The position numbers were made by a program, and so were the translations under genes. Shown here in pieces: positions 38,634 to 48,751 of a stretch of DNA of 64,000 nt. The notes under the pieces are model-generated. The model was not told the DNA's origin, did no database searches, and saw only the letters and a program-made list of their open reading frames with translations. The DNA is from Pseudomonas sihuiensis (GTDB lineage Bacteria; Pseudomonadota; Gammaproteobacteria; Pseudomonadales; Pseudomonadaceae): assembly GCF_900106015.1 (NCBI RefSeq), contig NZ_LT629797.1:3100001-3164000 (forward strand), given 5' to 3'. Every line of letters begins with the position of its first letter. Within the stretch, counting starts at the first letter, position 1.

Positions 38634-39686
38634 ATGTCCGACACCTCCTCGCCCAAATCCGTCGCCAGCGGCGAAAAATTTCGCACCGCCCAAGGCATCA
38701 CCGCGATCAAGGATGGTCAGAAGCGCCGCGCCTCGGCCGAACCCCAGGTGTTCGAACCCAAGCCCAAGTGGCTGCGGGTCAAGGCTCCTGGCGGTAGCCG
38801 TTTCGAGGCGGTCAAGCGCAACGTCGGCGAACACCGCCTGAGTACCGTCTGCCAGGAATCGCACTGCCCGAACATGGGCGAATGCTGGTCCAACGGCACG
38901 GCCACCATCATGCTGATGGGCTCGGTGTGCACCCGCGCCTGCCGCTTCTGCGCCGTGGACACCGGCAACCCCAATGGCTGGCTTGACCTGGAAGAGCCGC
39001 AGAACACTGCCAAGTCGGTGGAACTGATGGCCCTGCGTTATATCGTGCTGACCTCGGTGGACCGTGACGACCTCGAAGATGGCGGCGCCGGCCACTATGC
39101 AGCCTGCGTGCGAGCGATCAAGGAAAACACCCCGCAGGTGGTGGTCGAAGCCCTGACCCCGGATTTCGATGGCGATCATCAGGCCATCGAGCGCGTGGTC
39201 GACTCCGGTCTCGAAGTCTTCGCGCAGAACGTCGAGACGGTCAAACGTCTCACCTATGTGGTTCGCGATCCACGCGCCGGCTACGAGAAGACCCTCAAGG
39301 TGCTCGAGCACGCCAAGAAGCATCGTCCGGACGTACTGACCAAGACCAGCCTGATGCTCGGCCTGGGTGAAACCGACGAGGAAATCCTCGAGACCATGGA
39401 TGACCTGCGCGCCATCGGCGTGGACATCCTCACTCTCGGCCAGTACCTGCAACCCACGCGCAACCACCTCAAGGTGCAACGCTGGGTCAGCCCTGAAGAA
39501 TTCAACCGCCTGCGCGACATCGGCCTGGAGAAAGGCTTCATGGAAGTCGCCGCTGGCCCGCTGGTGCGTTCCAGCTACCGCGCCGACCGCGTGTTCGAGA
39601 AGAACAATCTGGGTCTCGCCGCTCCGGTTCCGGTGCCCGGCCAGGAGGTCAACGCCAGCCTGATTCCGGCGTTGAATCTGAACTGA
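38634..39686 (+). CDS. lipA: Lipoyl synthase
   Basis: A 350-residue radical-SAM enzyme inserting two sulfurs into octanoyl-protein. The auxiliary cluster cysteines lie in [12 protein letters not shown] and the radical-SAM cluster in CTRACRFC; the C-terminal serine motif is in [11 protein letters not shown]. The ATG at 38634 starts [12 protein letters not shown]. It converges with lipB, and a strong shared terminator lies between. Confidence 0.95.
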   Translation: MSDTSSPKSVASGEKFRTAQGITAIKDGQKRRASAEPQVFEPKPKWLRVKAPGGSRFEAVKRNVGEHRLSTVCQESHCPNMGECWSNGTATIMLMGSVCTRACRFCAVDTGNPNGWLDLEEPQNTAKSVELMALRYIVLTSVDRDDLEDGGAGHYAACVRAIKENTPQVVVEALTPDFDGDHQAIERVVDSGLEVFAQNVETVKRLTYVVRDPRAGYEKTLKVLEHAKKHRPDVLTKTSLMLGLGETDEEILETMDDLRAIGVDILTLGQYLQPTRNHLKVQRWVSPEEFNRLRDIGLEKGFMEVAAGPLVRSSYRADRVFEKNNLGLAAPVPVPGQEVNASLIPALNLN

Positions 39687-39707
39687 GACAGATCCTCAGG
39701 GAAAACG

Positions 39708-39733
39708 AAAGGGACGCCTCGGCGTCCCTTTTT
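39708..39733. terminator. Bidirectional rho-independent terminator between lipA and lipB
   Basis: AAAGGGACGCC and GGCGTCCCTTT form an 11-bp stem with a two-base loop, preceded by A's and followed by a T-run on the plus strand. It can stop transcription of both convergent genes. Confidence 0.88.
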
Positions 39734-39758
39734 CGTTACTGTCAGTAAGTATGCGTGG

Positions 39759-40385
39759 CTACGCGTAACCCAGACGGGCACGCAGCGCCTGTTCCAGACG
39801 TCGCGACACCTCGTCGAACACGGGCGGCGCTTGCAGCAGGTCACGCATCTGCACCATCTTCAGCCCCGCGTAGCCACATGGGTTGATGCGCAGGAAAGGC
39901 GACATGTCCATATCGACGTTCAGCGCCAGGCCATGGAAGGAGCAGCCACGGCTGACGCGCAGCCCCAGCGAGGCGATCTTGTCACCTGCCACGTATACAC
40001 CGGGCGCATCCGCCTTGGGCGCAGCCTCGATGCCATAGCTGGCCAACAGCTCCACCAGGCTTTGCTCCATGGCGGTGACCAGTTCACGCACACCAAGGTC
40101 AAGGCGACGCAGATCGAGCATCAGATAGGCCACCAGCTGACCAGGGCCGTGATAGGTCACCTGCCCGCCGCGCTCGACCTGAATCACCGGAATATCGCCG
40201 GCAGCGAGCACATGCTCGGCCTTGCCAGCCTGGCCCTGAGTGAACACCTTGGGATGCTGCAGCAACCAGATTTCGTCCGGGGTCTGCGCATCGCGCTCAC
40301 GGGTCAACTCGCGCATGGCCTCCAGCGTAGGCTGGTAGTCGACCAGCCCGAGATGACGGACGACAAGCTCGGGCATGGCTATCAC
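39759..40385 (-). CDS. lipB: Octanoyltransferase (lipoyl(octanoyl) transferase)
   Basis: About 205 residues. It moves octanoyl from acyl-carrier protein to lipoyl domains. [22 protein letters not shown] is split by the catalytic region, with [16 protein letters not shown] (thiol region Cys) and [14 protein letters not shown]. The GTG at 40385 overlaps the stop of the ybeD-like gene (GTGA); an ATG at 40376 would shorten it by three residues. Confidence 0.93.
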   Translation of the reverse strand: MIAMPELVVRHLGLVDYQPTLEAMRELTRERDAQTPDEIWLLQHPKVFTQGQAGKAEHVLAAGDIPVIQVERGGQVTYHGPGQLVAYLMLDLRRLDLGVRELVTAMEQSLVELLASYGIEAAPKADAPGVYVAGDKIASLGLRVSRGCSFHGLALNVDMDMSPFLRINPCGYAGLKMVQMRDLLQAPPVFDEVSRRLEQALRARLGYA

Positions 40386-40660
40386 AGCACCATATGCACG
40401 CGACCGGTGGCACGCAGGTCGACGTGAATCGCCTGCAATTGCTCGACACCAGTGGCAGTGATCAGCACCTGAACGGAAAGAAAGTTACCGTTGCGACTGT
40501 CACGCATCACCAGCGTGGAGGTATCCAGATCGGGAACGTGGCGCTGGATCACTTCGATCACCAGGTCGGAGAAACCCTCACCAGCGGTGCCGATAACCTT
40601 GATCGGGTAACGCTCGCAGGGGAATTCGATTTTTGGCGGTTGAACGTCGCTATCGGTCAT
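40382..40660 (-). CDS. ybeD: DUF493 protein, YbeD-like
   Basis: A 92-residue small protein ([47 protein letters not shown]) with an ACT-like fold known from E. coli YbeD. It is overlapped by 4 bases with lipB, as in other gammaproteobacteria, suggesting a link to lipoate or cell-envelope metabolism, but no activity is established. Confidence 0.9.
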   Translation of the reverse strand: MTDSDVQPPKIEFPCERYPIKVIGTAGEGFSDLVIEVIQRHVPDLDTSTLVMRDSRNGNFLSVQVLITATGVEQLQAIHVDLRATGRVHMVL

Positions 40661-40728
40661 GGCATCAGCGGGCTTGTGGCCCGTCCAGAAAGGGCCGCCC
40701 CGGGTTGGAGCGGCTGGCTAAATCGGTG

Positions 40729-40850
40729 AGCCTCTAAAGCGCAGACGGAGCAGTCAGGCGAAGAAGCGCGGCTTACAGCATGTAAATGGGCATTGCTGCA
40801 GCCTGTTTCAACGCCATGACGACAACGCCGGTCGCTTTCAGAGGCGGCTG
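40729..40850. repeat. Degenerate, shortened copy of the MITE-like element
   Basis: Compared with 54124-54279, it keeps GCAGTCAGGCGAAGAAGCG, the GTAAATGxGCATT / GCCTGTTTxAACGCxxxxAT core and an inverted end (CCTCTAAAGCG against CGCTTTCAGAGG), but has lost about 30 internal bases and much identity. It fills the gap between the ybeD-like gene and dacA. Confidence 0.55.
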
Positions 40851-42011
40851 TCAGTTGAACAGGCCGAAGAAGAACATCCGAATGCTATCCCACAGACGAC
40901 GCAGCAGGCCGCCCTCTTCAACCGATTCCAGCGCGACCAGGTCAGTGCTGCGCACCACCTCGTCACCCAATTTGACTTCGACCTTGCCGATCACATCGCC
41001 CTGCTGGATCGGTGCGATCAGTTGCGGGTTGAGGGTCATGCTGGCCTGCAGTTTTTCCAGTTGGCCCTTGGGCATGGTCAGGGTCAGGTCTTCGGCGAGG
41101 CCGGCCTTGACCTGATGCGCAGTGCCTTTCCAGACAGTGGCCTGAGCCAGCTCGGCGCCTTTCTGATAGAAGGTGCGGCTTTCGAAGAAACGGAAACCAT
41201 AGGTCAGCAGCTTCTGCACTTCGGCAGCACGGGCCTGTTCACTGACGGTACCGAACACCGCCGCAATCAGACGCTGGCCGTCACGCACGGCGGAAGCCAC
41301 CAGGCAGTAGCCCGCTTCCTCGGTGTGACCGGTTTTCAGGCCATCGACCGTATTGTCGCGCCACAACAGCAGATTGCGGTTGGGCTGCTTGATGCCGTTC
41401 CAGAAGAATTCCTTCTGCTTGTAGATATCGTAGTGGGCCTGATCTTCGTAGATGATCGCGCGGGCCAGTTTGGCCATGTCATGGGCCGAGGAGTAGTGCT
41501 CCGGGTCCGGCCAGCCGGTGGAGTTCATGAAGTGCGAATTGCTCATGCCAAGACGCTGGGCATGGGTGTTCATCATGTCGGCGAAGGCATCTTCACTACC
41601 GGCGATGTGCTCGGCGATGGCAATACTGGCATCGTTGCCGGACTGAATGATGATGCCGTGCAGCAGGTCATCCACCGAGACTTCCTTGCCCACCTCGATG
41701 AACATCTTCGAGCCGCCCTTGCGCCAGGCCTTTTCGCTGACGCGGACCATGTCGCTTTCCTTGATCTGGCCCCGGTTGATCTCCAGAGTCGCGATATAGG
41801 CGGTCATCAGCTTGGTCAGGCTGGCCGGCGGCAGACGCTGATCGCCGTTGCTCTCCACCAGGACCTGGCCGCTGGCGGCATCCATCAGGACATAGGAAGT
41901 CGCCGCCAATTGCGGGGGCGCGGGGACCACTTGCTGGCTGGACCAGGCGAGCGGAGCGCTCAGCAGGCCCAGGAAAAGGAAGGCACGTTGCGCGAAGCTG
42001 GTGATGTTCAT
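40851..42011 (-). CDS. dacA: D-alanyl-D-alanine carboxypeptidase (PBP5)
   Basis: A 386-residue low-molecular-mass penicillin-binding protein. Signal peptide (about 1-24), SxxK as Ser64-Lys67 (ASLTKLMT), SGN at 124-126, KTG at about 226-228 (DGLKTGHT), then a C-terminal beta domain and an amphipathic membrane anchor (LLRRLWDSIRMFFFGLF). It trims pentapeptides in the periplasm. It lies downstream of rlpA with a stem-loop between them. Confidence 0.95.
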   Translation of the reverse strand: MNITSFAQRAFLFLGLLSAPLAWSSQQVVPAPPQLAATSYVLMDAASGQVLVESNGDQRLPPASLTKLMTAYIATLEINRGQIKESDMVRVSEKAWRKGGSKMFIEVGKEVSVDDLLHGIIIQSGNDASIAIAEHIAGSEDAFADMMNTHAQRLGMSNSHFMNSTGWPDPEHYSSAHDMAKLARAIIYEDQAHYDIYKQKEFFWNGIKQPNRNLLLWRDNTVDGLKTGHTEEAGYCLVASAVRDGQRLIAAVFGTVSEQARAAEVQKLLTYGFRFFESRTFYQKGAELAQATVWKGTAHQVKAGLAEDLTLTMPKGQLEKLQASMTLNPQLIAPIQQGDVIGKVEVKLGDEVVRSTDLVALESVEEGGLLRRLWDSIRMFFFGLFN

Positions 42012-42065
42012 CCGTCTCTCGAGATTTCTTGCTTGGGTTTAGCGACCCAGGTGGGTCATCGGACA

Positions 42066-42085
42066 GCTCGCCGCGAACGGCGAGC
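42066..42085. other. Stem-loop between rlpA and dacA
   Basis: GCTCGCC (42066-42072) pairs with GGCGAGC (42079-42085) around six bases. No T-run. It could affect read-through or mRNA stability between the two genes. Confidence 0.3.
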
Positions 42086-42122
42086 CTCGGATTTAGTCCG
42101 GCAAACGCCGGTTAAGTTGCCA

Positions 42123-43124
42123 TCAGTCGGCACGTACCAGCGTGGGCTGCCCCAGATTGGCCAGGCGCACGCTGCTCTGCAGCTGCTCAGCTTCTCCCTG
42201 ATTGCTGATCGGCCCCATGCGGACGCGGTGCAGTATCTGCTGGTCGCGCACCACTGAGCTGATGAACACCGGCACACTGCTGGTCTGGCTCAGCTTGGAC
42301 TTGAGCAGCTCCGCAGCGTCCGGATTGGCGAAGGCTCCCACCTGGAGAAACAGGCCAGAGACTGCGAGTAAATCGTTTTTTTTTGCGTCGATCTGCACCG
42401 GCACCACCGCAGCGGCGTGCTGCGTCGGCGGCGGCGAATAGTGCTCGACAGGCTGCGCGACAGGCTGGGCAACGGCAGCCTTGGCCGGTTGATTGTTAGC
42501 CAGTACCAGCGGCACCGGACGGCCCTGCTGCGCCCACCACTCATGCGGGTCGATGCCTTCGACCTTGACCCGCGCAGTGCCTTTTTCAGCGAAACCGAGC
42601 TTTTTGGCCGCGGCAAAGGACAGATCGATGATACGGTCGGAGTAGAACGGCCCACGGTCGTTGACCCGCAGGATCACCACCTTGTCGTTTTCCAGGTTGG
42701 TCACCCGTACGTAGCTGGGCAGCGGCAGCGTCTTGTGTGCTGCGGTCATGCCGTACAGGTCGTAGGTCTCGCCGTTGGCCGTGGCCTGGCCATGAAACTT
42801 GGTGCCATACCAGGAAGCCGGACCGACCGCCTGGTAGCGACGGGCATCCTGAATAGGGTAGTACTGTTTGCCGAACACCACATAGGGGCTGGCCTTGACC
42901 GGCCCGTAATGGGGCATGGGGATGGCGTCCTGAATCTTCGACACGTCGACATCCCACCAGGGCGCGCCATCCTTGTGCGGTCGATTGAAATCATCCGGGC
43001 CGGAAATACCAGCCGACGGACCGGGCACCACCGCAGGCTGCGGTGCTCGCTTGGAAGAACAGCTCGCCAGCAACAGCGCTGCAGTTACGCAGGCTGCCAG
43101 CGGCAGCAGTTTGGACGCACTCAT
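42123..43124 (-). CDS. rlpA: Septal-ring lytic transglycosylase RlpA
   Basis: A 333-residue outer-membrane lipoprotein (lipobox LASC, Cys22). The double-psi beta-barrel domain (about 95-190) has GPASWYGTKFHGQATANGE, AAHKTLPLPS and the catalytic Asp in VNDRGPFYSDR. A SPOR domain (about 255-330: LFLQVGAFANPDAAELL) binds denuded glycans at the septum. In P. aeruginosa RlpA cleaves naked glycans. A nine-A run at codons 247-249 lies between the two domains. Start overlaps the sltB stop by 4 bases. Confidence 0.93.
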   Translation of the reverse strand: MSASKLLPLAACVTAALLLASCSSKRAPQPAVVPGPSAGISGPDDFNRPHKDGAPWWDVDVSKIQDAIPMPHYGPVKASPYVVFGKQYYPIQDARRYQAVGPASWYGTKFHGQATANGETYDLYGMTAAHKTLPLPSYVRVTNLENDKVVILRVNDRGPFYSDRIIDLSFAAAKKLGFAEKGTARVKVEGIDPHEWWAQQGRPVPLVLANNQPAKAAVAQPVAQPVEHYSPPPTQHAAAVVPVQIDAKKNDLLAVSGLFLQVGAFANPDAAELLKSKLSQTSSVPVFISSVVRDQQILHRVRMGPISNQGEAEQLQSSVRLANLGQPTLVRAD

Positions 43125-44131
43125 CGATTACCCCGCGCTTCGACCAGCAGTTCGGCCAGTTGGTTGACCGCCATGGCATACATCACGCTGCGATTGTAGC
43201 GGGTGATGGTGTAGAAGTTGGGCAAACCGAACCAGTATTCATCGCCTTGCGCACCTTCCAGACGAAACGCGGTGACCGGCAGATCTTCGGCCAGCTTGTC
43301 CTGGCTCTGCCAGCCCAGCGCGCGCAGCTCGGCGACGCTCTTTACCGGATCCAGCCCCTGCGTCAGGCCTTCGTCGACGCGAGTACCACTGGCCTCGACG
43401 CGACTGGCGACCTGACCGCCGGCCTGCCAGCCGTGGCGCTTGAAATAGCTGGCAACACTGCCGATGGCATCGGTCGGGTTGCTCCAGATGTTGATATGGC
43501 CGTCGCCATCGAAGTCCACGGCGTAAGCACGGAAACTGCTCGGCATGAACTGTGGCAAGCCCATGGCGCCAGCATAAGACCCCTTGAGGGTGATCGGATC
43601 GACCTGTTCCTCACGGGTAAGCAGCAGAAATTCGCGCAGCTCCTTGCGGAAGAACGGCGCACGCGGCGGATAATCGAAGGCCAGGGTCGACAGGGCGTCC
43701 ATCACCCGCCAACTGCCGGTGTTGCCGCCATAGAAGGTTTCCACGCCGATGATGGCGACGATGAATTGCGGCGGCACACCGTACTCGGCTTCGGCCTTCT
43801 CCAGTGCAGCCTGGTTGTTTTTCCAGAATTCCACGCCGTGAGCGATACGCTTGTCGGTGATGAAGATCGGCCGGTAGTCCTTCCAGGGCTTGACCTTCTC
43901 TGCCGGGCGCGAGATGGCATCGAGAATCGCCTGCTTGCGCTCAACCTCGGCGAACAGGCTGACCAGTTGCTCGCTGGCGAAGCCATAGTCGCGGGTCATT
44001 TCCTCGACGAACTCGGCCACCTGCGGCGAGCCGTCGTAATCGGCCGCCAGCGCCTGTGCACCAGTACCAAGCGCGCCGGCGATACCGACTCCAATGAGCG
44101 TACGAGCAGCCCAACTACGCAGAGAATGCAT
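43121..44131 (-). CDS. sltB: Lytic murein transglycosylase B (SltB/MltB)
   Basis: A 336-residue secreted enzyme with a signal peptide ending near AQALAAD and no lipobox, so a soluble SltB form. Catalytic Glu131 lies in IIGVETFYGGNTG; KGSYAGAMGLPQFMPSSFRAY and the substrate-binding SNPTDAIGSVASYFKRHGW follow. It acts with the elongation proteins encoded just upstream (rodA, mrdA). rlpA is overlapped downstream. Confidence 0.93.
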   Translation of the reverse strand: MHSLRSWAARTLIGVGIAGALGTGAQALAADYDGSPQVAEFVEEMTRDYGFASEQLVSLFAEVERKQAILDAISRPAEKVKPWKDYRPIFITDKRIAHGVEFWKNNQAALEKAEAEYGVPPQFIVAIIGVETFYGGNTGSWRVMDALSTLAFDYPPRAPFFRKELREFLLLTREEQVDPITLKGSYAGAMGLPQFMPSSFRAYAVDFDGDGHINIWSNPTDAIGSVASYFKRHGWQAGGQVASRVEASGTRVDEGLTQGLDPVKSVAELRALGWQSQDKLAEDLPVTAFRLEGAQGDEYWFGLPNFYTITRYNRSVMYAMAVNQLAELLVEARGNR

Positions 44132-44149
44132 TAACTAAAAACCCCCAAA

Positions 44150-45295
44150 TCAAACCTGAGCGATCCACTTTCTGTGGGTGTGGATCGCCATCAATATCCC
44201 GAAGCCTGACAACAGCGTGACCAGATGGGTTCCGCCATAACTAATGAAGGGCAGCGGCACCCCAACCACCGGCAGCAGCCCGCTGACCATGCCGATGTTG
44301 ACGAATACGTAGACGAAGAAGGTCATGGTCAGCGCCCCGGCCAGCAGCTTGCCGAACAACGTCTGCGCCTGGGCGGTAATCACCAGGCCACGCGCCAGCA
44401 GCAGCAGATAGAGCAGCAACAACAGACAGACGCCGACCAGGCCGAACTCCTCCGCGAGCACGGCAATGATAAAGTCCGTATGGCTTTCCGGCAAAAAATC
44501 CAGGTGCGACTGGGTACCCAGTAACCAGCCCTTGCCCAATACACCACCAGAACCGATGGCCGCCTTGGACTGGATGATGTTCCAACCCGACCCCAGCGGA
44601 TCGCTCTCCGGGTTGAGGAAGGTCAACACACGGCGCTTCTGGTAGTCATGCATGACGAAGTACCACATGCCCACCGCAATCGGTACCACAGCGGCGGCGG
44701 CACCAATGATCCAGCGCCACTGCAGGCCAGCCATGAACACCACGAAGGCGCCCGAGGCGAGAATCAGCAGCGAAGTCCCCAGGTCCGGCTGTTTGACGAT
44801 CAGCACGAAGGGAATACCGATCATCGCCAGGCTGATGACAATGTGCTTGAAGCGTGGCGGCAGGTTATACCGTGACAGGTACCAGGCAATGGTCATCGGC
44901 ATGATGATCTTCATCAGCTCCGAAGGCTGGAAACGGATCACCCCGGGAATATTGATCCAGCGTGTCGCCCCCATCGCGGTGTGGCCCATCACCTCCACCA
45001 CTATCAGCAAGGCGACACCCGCCAGATAGGCCAGAGGCACCCAGCGCGCCATAAAGCGCGGGTCGAACTGGGCGATCACCACCACCGCGAGCATGCCTAT
45101 GCCGAAAGACGAGGCTTGCTTGAGCAGCAGGTCGACGTTCTTGCCACTGGCCGAATAAAGAATGAACAGACTGCCAGTGCCCAGAATCAGCAGCAGCAAC
45201 AGCAACCAGCCATCGATATGCATGCGCTGCAACAGACTGGCGCGACGACGCAGTACGTCCTCGTCGGACAGGGTGCGGTCGAAATTGCTGATCAT
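44150..45295 (-). CDS. rodA: Peptidoglycan glycosyltransferase RodA
   Basis: A 381-residue SEDS protein with about ten transmembrane helices; GATRWINIPGVIRFQPSELMK, GSGGVLGKGWLLGTQ and GVPLPFISYGGTHLVTLL are family signatures. It polymerises lipid II for rod-shape elongation together with PBP2. Its ATG overlaps the mrdA stop, so both are made from one coupled message. Confidence 0.95.
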   Translation of the reverse strand: MISNFDRTLSDEDVLRRRASLLQRMHIDGWLLLLLLILGTGSLFILYSASGKNVDLLLKQASSFGIGMLAVVVIAQFDPRFMARWVPLAYLAGVALLIVVEVMGHTAMGATRWINIPGVIRFQPSELMKIIMPMTIAWYLSRYNLPPRFKHIVISLAMIGIPFVLIVKQPDLGTSLLILASGAFVVFMAGLQWRWIIGAAAAVVPIAVGMWYFVMHDYQKRRVLTFLNPESDPLGSGWNIIQSKAAIGSGGVLGKGWLLGTQSHLDFLPESHTDFIIAVLAEEFGLVGVCLLLLLYLLLLARGLVITAQAQTLFGKLLAGALTMTFFVYVFVNIGMVSGLLPVVGVPLPFISYGGTHLVTLLSGFGILMAIHTHRKWIAQV

Positions 45296-47184
45296 CGCTG
45301 GCTGACCTCGGCAGTCTGGGGCAAGGCGAATTCGGCTTTGAGCTGACCGGTCTCTTTATCCAGCAGCCAGGCGTCCATCACCTGCTTGACCACCGGGGCG
45401 GCGACGCCAGAGCCTGACTCGCCGTTTTCCACCATGACCGCTACGGCGATCTGCGGCTTCTGCGCCGGCGCAAAACCAATGAACAGGGCGTGGTCACGAT
45501 GGCGCTCCTGCACCTTGTTGCGGTCGTACTTCTCACCCTGCTTGATCGCCACCACCTGCGCCGTACCGCTCTTGCCCGCGATGCGGTAGACCGAACTGTC
45601 ACCGACCTTGCGCGCGGTACCGCGAGGGCCGTGCAATACCTCTTCCATGCCGTGAATGCCGTAATCCCAGAATTTCGGATCACGCAGGACGATATCGGGC
45701 ATCGGATTGGGGTCAGCAGGCAGGCGGCCGTCGACGCTCTTGGCCAGGTGCGGACGAATCCACTTGCCGCGCGTGGCCATCAGCACGGTGGCCTGCGCCA
45801 ACTGCAGCGGCGTGGTCTGCATGTAGCCCTGGCCAATGCCGAGAATCAGCGTCTCGCCCGGGTACCAGGGCTGACGATAACGTGCCCGCTTCCAGTCACG
45901 CGAAGGCATCAGGCCGGCGGTTTCCTCGAACATGTCCAGCGCCACGCGCTGCCCGAGGCCGAAGCGGCTCATGTAATCGTGCATGCGATCAACGCCCATC
46001 TTGTGCGCCAGATCATAGAAATAGGTGTCATTGGAGCGGGCGATGGCCAGGTTGAGATCGACCCAGCCGTCACCGGTGCGGTTCCAGTTACGGTATTTGT
46101 GGCTGTGATTGGGCAACTGATAGAAACCGGGGTCGAACACCCGCGAAGTGGGAGTGACCACCCCTGCATCGAGACCGGCCACAGCAACCATCGGTTTGAT
46201 GGTCGAGCCTGGTGGATAGAGGCCGCGCAGCACCCGGTTATACAGCGGCTGATCGATGGAGTCGCGCAGCTCGCCATAGGCCTTGAAGCTGATACCGGTG
46301 ACGAAGGGATTGGGGTCGAAGCTGGGCTGACTGACCATCGCCAGCACTTCACCATTATTCGGGTCGATAGCCACCACTGCTCCACGTCGACCACCCAGGG
46401 CGTTCTCGGCCGCCTCCTGCAGCTGTACATCGAGGCTGAGCACGATGTCCTTGCCCGGTTTCGGATCGACGCGCTTGAGCACCCGCAGCACGCGACCACG
46501 CGCATTGGTCTCGACCTCTTCGTAGCCGACTTCGCCGTGCAACTCGTCCTCGTAGAAACGCTCGATACCGGTCTTGCCAATATGGTGGGTACCGGCGTAA
46601 TCGGTCGGATCCAGACGCTTGAGCTCCTGCTCGTTGATGCGCCCGACGTAGCCGACCGAATGAGCGAAGTGTTCCTGCTGCGGGTAATGCCGCACCAGCT
46701 GCGCGGCGACCTCGACGCCCGGCAGGCGGAACTGGTTGACCGCAATACGAGCGATCTGCTCTTCGGACAGCTCGAACAGGATCGGTACCGGCTCGAACGG
46801 ACGCCGCCCCTGGCGCACGCGGCGCTCGAACAGCACGCGCTCATCCTCGGAAAGCTCGAGCACCTCGACTACCGTATCGAGCACGCTCAACCAGTCACCG
46901 GCGCGCTCGCGGGTTACGGTCAGGCTGAAGCTGGGACGGTTGTCGGCGATGATCACCCCATTGCGGTCGAAGATCAGCCCACGGGTCGGCGGCAGCGGCT
47001 GCACGTGGATGCGATTGTTTTCCGCCAGGGTGCTGTGATGCTCGTACTGCACGACCTGCAGGTAGTACATGCGCATGATCAGCACGCACGTCAGCAGGAT
47101 GATCACCACCCCGCCGACGAGCACCCGGCGCTTGACCAGGCGAGCGTCCTTTTCGTGATCCTTGAGGCGAATCGGCTGCGGCAT
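45292..47184 (-). CDS. mrdA: Penicillin-binding protein 2
   Basis: A 630-residue transpeptidase: cytoplasmic tail, transmembrane helix (about 20-43), dimerisation/pedestal domain and transpeptidase domain with Ser327-Lys330 (PPGSTIKPM), SxN as ARSNDTYFY and KSGTAQ near 545. It cross-links peptidoglycan during elongation and is the partner of RodA. rlmH lies 10 bases upstream. Confidence 0.95.
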   Translation of the reverse strand: MPQPIRLKDHEKDARLVKRRVLVGGVVIILLTCVLIMRMYYLQVVQYEHHSTLAENNRIHVQPLPPTRGLIFDRNGVIIADNRPSFSLTVTRERAGDWLSVLDTVVEVLELSEDERVLFERRVRQGRRPFEPVPILFELSEEQIARIAVNQFRLPGVEVAAQLVRHYPQQEHFAHSVGYVGRINEQELKRLDPTDYAGTHHIGKTGIERFYEDELHGEVGYEEVETNARGRVLRVLKRVDPKPGKDIVLSLDVQLQEAAENALGGRRGAVVAIDPNNGEVLAMVSQPSFDPNPFVTGISFKAYGELRDSIDQPLYNRVLRGLYPPGSTIKPMVAVAGLDAGVVTPTSRVFDPGFYQLPNHSHKYRNWNRTGDGWVDLNLAIARSNDTYFYDLAHKMGVDRMHDYMSRFGLGQRVALDMFEETAGLMPSRDWKRARYRQPWYPGETLILGIGQGYMQTTPLQLAQATVLMATRGKWIRPHLAKSVDGRLPADPNPMPDIVLRDPKFWDYGIHGMEEVLHGPRGTARKVGDSSVYRIAGKSGTAQVVAIKQGEKYDRNKVQERHRDHALFIGFAPAQKPQIAVAVMVENGESGSGVAAPVVKQVMDAWLLDKETGQLKAEFALPQTAEVSQR

Positions 47185-47194
47185 GACTAGGTGA

Positions 47195-47662
47195 TCACTT
47201 GTGATACGGGTGGCCGGACAGCACGGTCCAGGCTCGGTAGATCTGCTCGCCGAGCAGAATACGCACCAGCGGATGCGGCAGGGTCAGTGGCGACAGCGAC
47301 CAGCGTTGTTCGCTGCGCGCACAGACCTCCGGCGCCAGCCCTTCCGGGCCACCGACCATGAGGTTGACGTTGCGCGCATCGAGACGCCAGCGCTCCAGCT
47401 CCGCCGCCAGCTGCTCGGTGCTCCACGGCTTGCCATGGACCTCCAGCGTGACGATACGTTCGCCGGGCTGCACCTTGCTCAGCATGGCCTCCCCCTCCTG
47501 ACGGATCAGGCGGGCAACGTCGGCATTCTTGCCGCGGGTGTTGAGGGGAATTTCCACCAGCTCCAGCGGCAGTTCTGCAGGCAGACGCTTGACGTACTCC
47601 TGCCAGCCCTCCTCGACCCAGCGCGGCATGCGCGAACCGACGGCGATCAGTTTGATCCGCAC
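47195..47662 (-). CDS. rlmH: 23S rRNA pseudouridine-1915 N3-methyltransferase
   Basis: A 155-residue SPOUT methyltransferase acting on helix 69 of 23S rRNA in the 70S ribosome. [16 protein letters not shown] and the C-terminal [18 protein letters not shown] form the knot and SAM site. It uses a GTG start ([15 protein letters not shown]). rsfS ends 9 bases before. Confidence 0.95.
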   Translation of the reverse strand: MRIKLIAVGSRMPRWVEEGWQEYVKRLPAELPLELVEIPLNTRGKNADVARLIRQEGEAMLSKVQPGERIVTLEVHGKPWSTEQLAAELERWRLDARNVNLMVGGPEGLAPEVCARSEQRWSLSPLTLPHPLVRILLGEQIYRAWTVLSGHPYHK

Positions 47663-47671
47663 GGCTTGCGC

Positions 47672-48040
47672 TTACTCGGCGCTGTGCTGAGCGCGGCTCT
47701 GCTCGGCGCCCTGCCACAGGCGCTCGAGGTCATAGAACTGACGCGCGGTCGGCAGCATCACGTGCACGACGATGTCGCCCAAGTCGAGCAGGGCCCATTC
47801 GCCGCTGTCCAGACCTTCGCTACCGATCGGGCGCACGCCCTGCTCCTTGACCTTTTCCAGCACGTTTTCCACCAGCGACTTGACCTGACGGCTGGAGCTA
47901 CCGCTGGCGATCACCATGAAGTCGGTGATGCTGGTCTTGTCCTTGACGTCGATCACGGTGATGTCGGTCGCCTTGATTTCTTCCAGCGCCGCCACGGCGA
48001 TCTTGACCAGCTCTTCGCTGGGCATGTTCTGCTTGCTCAT
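47672..48040 (-). CDS. rsfS: Ribosomal silencing factor RsfS
   Basis: A 122-residue factor that binds uL14 and blocks subunit joining in starvation. [40 protein letters not shown] and [11 protein letters not shown] are family signatures. The ATG at 48040 ([12 protein letters not shown]) gives the usual length. It lies between nadD and rlmH. Confidence 0.93.
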   Translation of the reverse strand: MSKQNMPSEELVKIAVAALEEIKATDITVIDVKDKTSITDFMVIASGSSSRQVKSLVENVLEKVKEQGVRPIGSEGLDSGEWALLDLGDIVVHVMLPTARQFYDLERLWQGAEQSRAQHSAE

Positions 48041-48091
48041 AAATGACTCATTTGCCTCGTGTAATGGACGCCGGCGCACATGCGCGGCGTT

Positions 48092-48751
48092 TCAAGCATT
48101 GGGCGCACGGTACAGATCGTGCGCCTGGATGTAGGCCAGTACCGCATCCGGCAGCAGATATCGCGCCGAGCGGTCGGTTGCCAGTAGATGGCGAATCTGC
48201 GTGGCGGAAATCGCCAGCGGAGTCTGCCAGATGAAACTGATTTGCCCGCCAGCACCCTGCAGGCTCAGCGGGTCGCTGACACTGCGCGCGGCCAGCAGAT
48301 CGCGCAGCGCCTCCGGCGCTTCGCTGTCGGCATCCGGCCGTTGCAGCACCAACAGGTGGCAATGCTCAAGCAGTTCCTGCCAGCGATGCCAACTCGGCAA
48401 GCCGCAGAAAGCGTCCCAGCCGAGCAGCAGAAACAGCTGATCGTCCGCTGCCAACTCGGCGCGCACAGACTCCAGCGTGTCCACCGTATAAGACGGTTTG
48501 TCACGGCGCAGCTCGCGGTCATCGACCGTCAGCCGCGGCTCGCCGGCCACCGCCAGCTGAACCATGGCCAAGCGTTGCTCGGCTGTTGCCTGCGGCGTGT
48601 CGCGATGCGGCGGCCTGGCGCTGGGAATCAGCCGCAGTTGGTCCAGCGCCATGAACTCGGCCACTTCCAGTGCGGCACGCAGATGCCCGATGTGCACCGG
48701 GTTGAAGGTACCGCCGAGCAGGCCGATGCGTCGGGCGCCGATCCGTTTCAT
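48092..48751 (-). CDS. nadD: Nicotinate-nucleotide adenylyltransferase
   Basis: A 219-residue enzyme forming deamido-NAD from nicotinate mononucleotide and [19 protein letters not shown] is the nucleotide-binding start with the HxGH motif, and [10 protein letters not shown] the C-terminal ISxTxIR motif. It is directly after proA with no gap. Confidence 0.95.
   Translation of the reverse strand: MKRIGARRIGLLGGTFNPVHIGHLRAALEVAEFMALDQLRLIPSARPPHRDTPQATAEQRLAMVQLAVAGEPRLTVDDRELRRDKPSYTVDTLESVRAELAADDQLFLLLGWDAFCGLPSWHRWQELLEHCHLLVLQRPDADSEAPEALRDLLAARSVSDPLSLQGAGGQISFIWQTPLAISATQIRHLLATDRSARYLLPDAVLAYIQAHDLYRAPNA

Noticed and set aside
45490..47190. 566-codon plus-strand frame opposite mrdA
   Set aside because: It is a mirror of the PBP2 coding strand; no domain and no ribosome-binding site.
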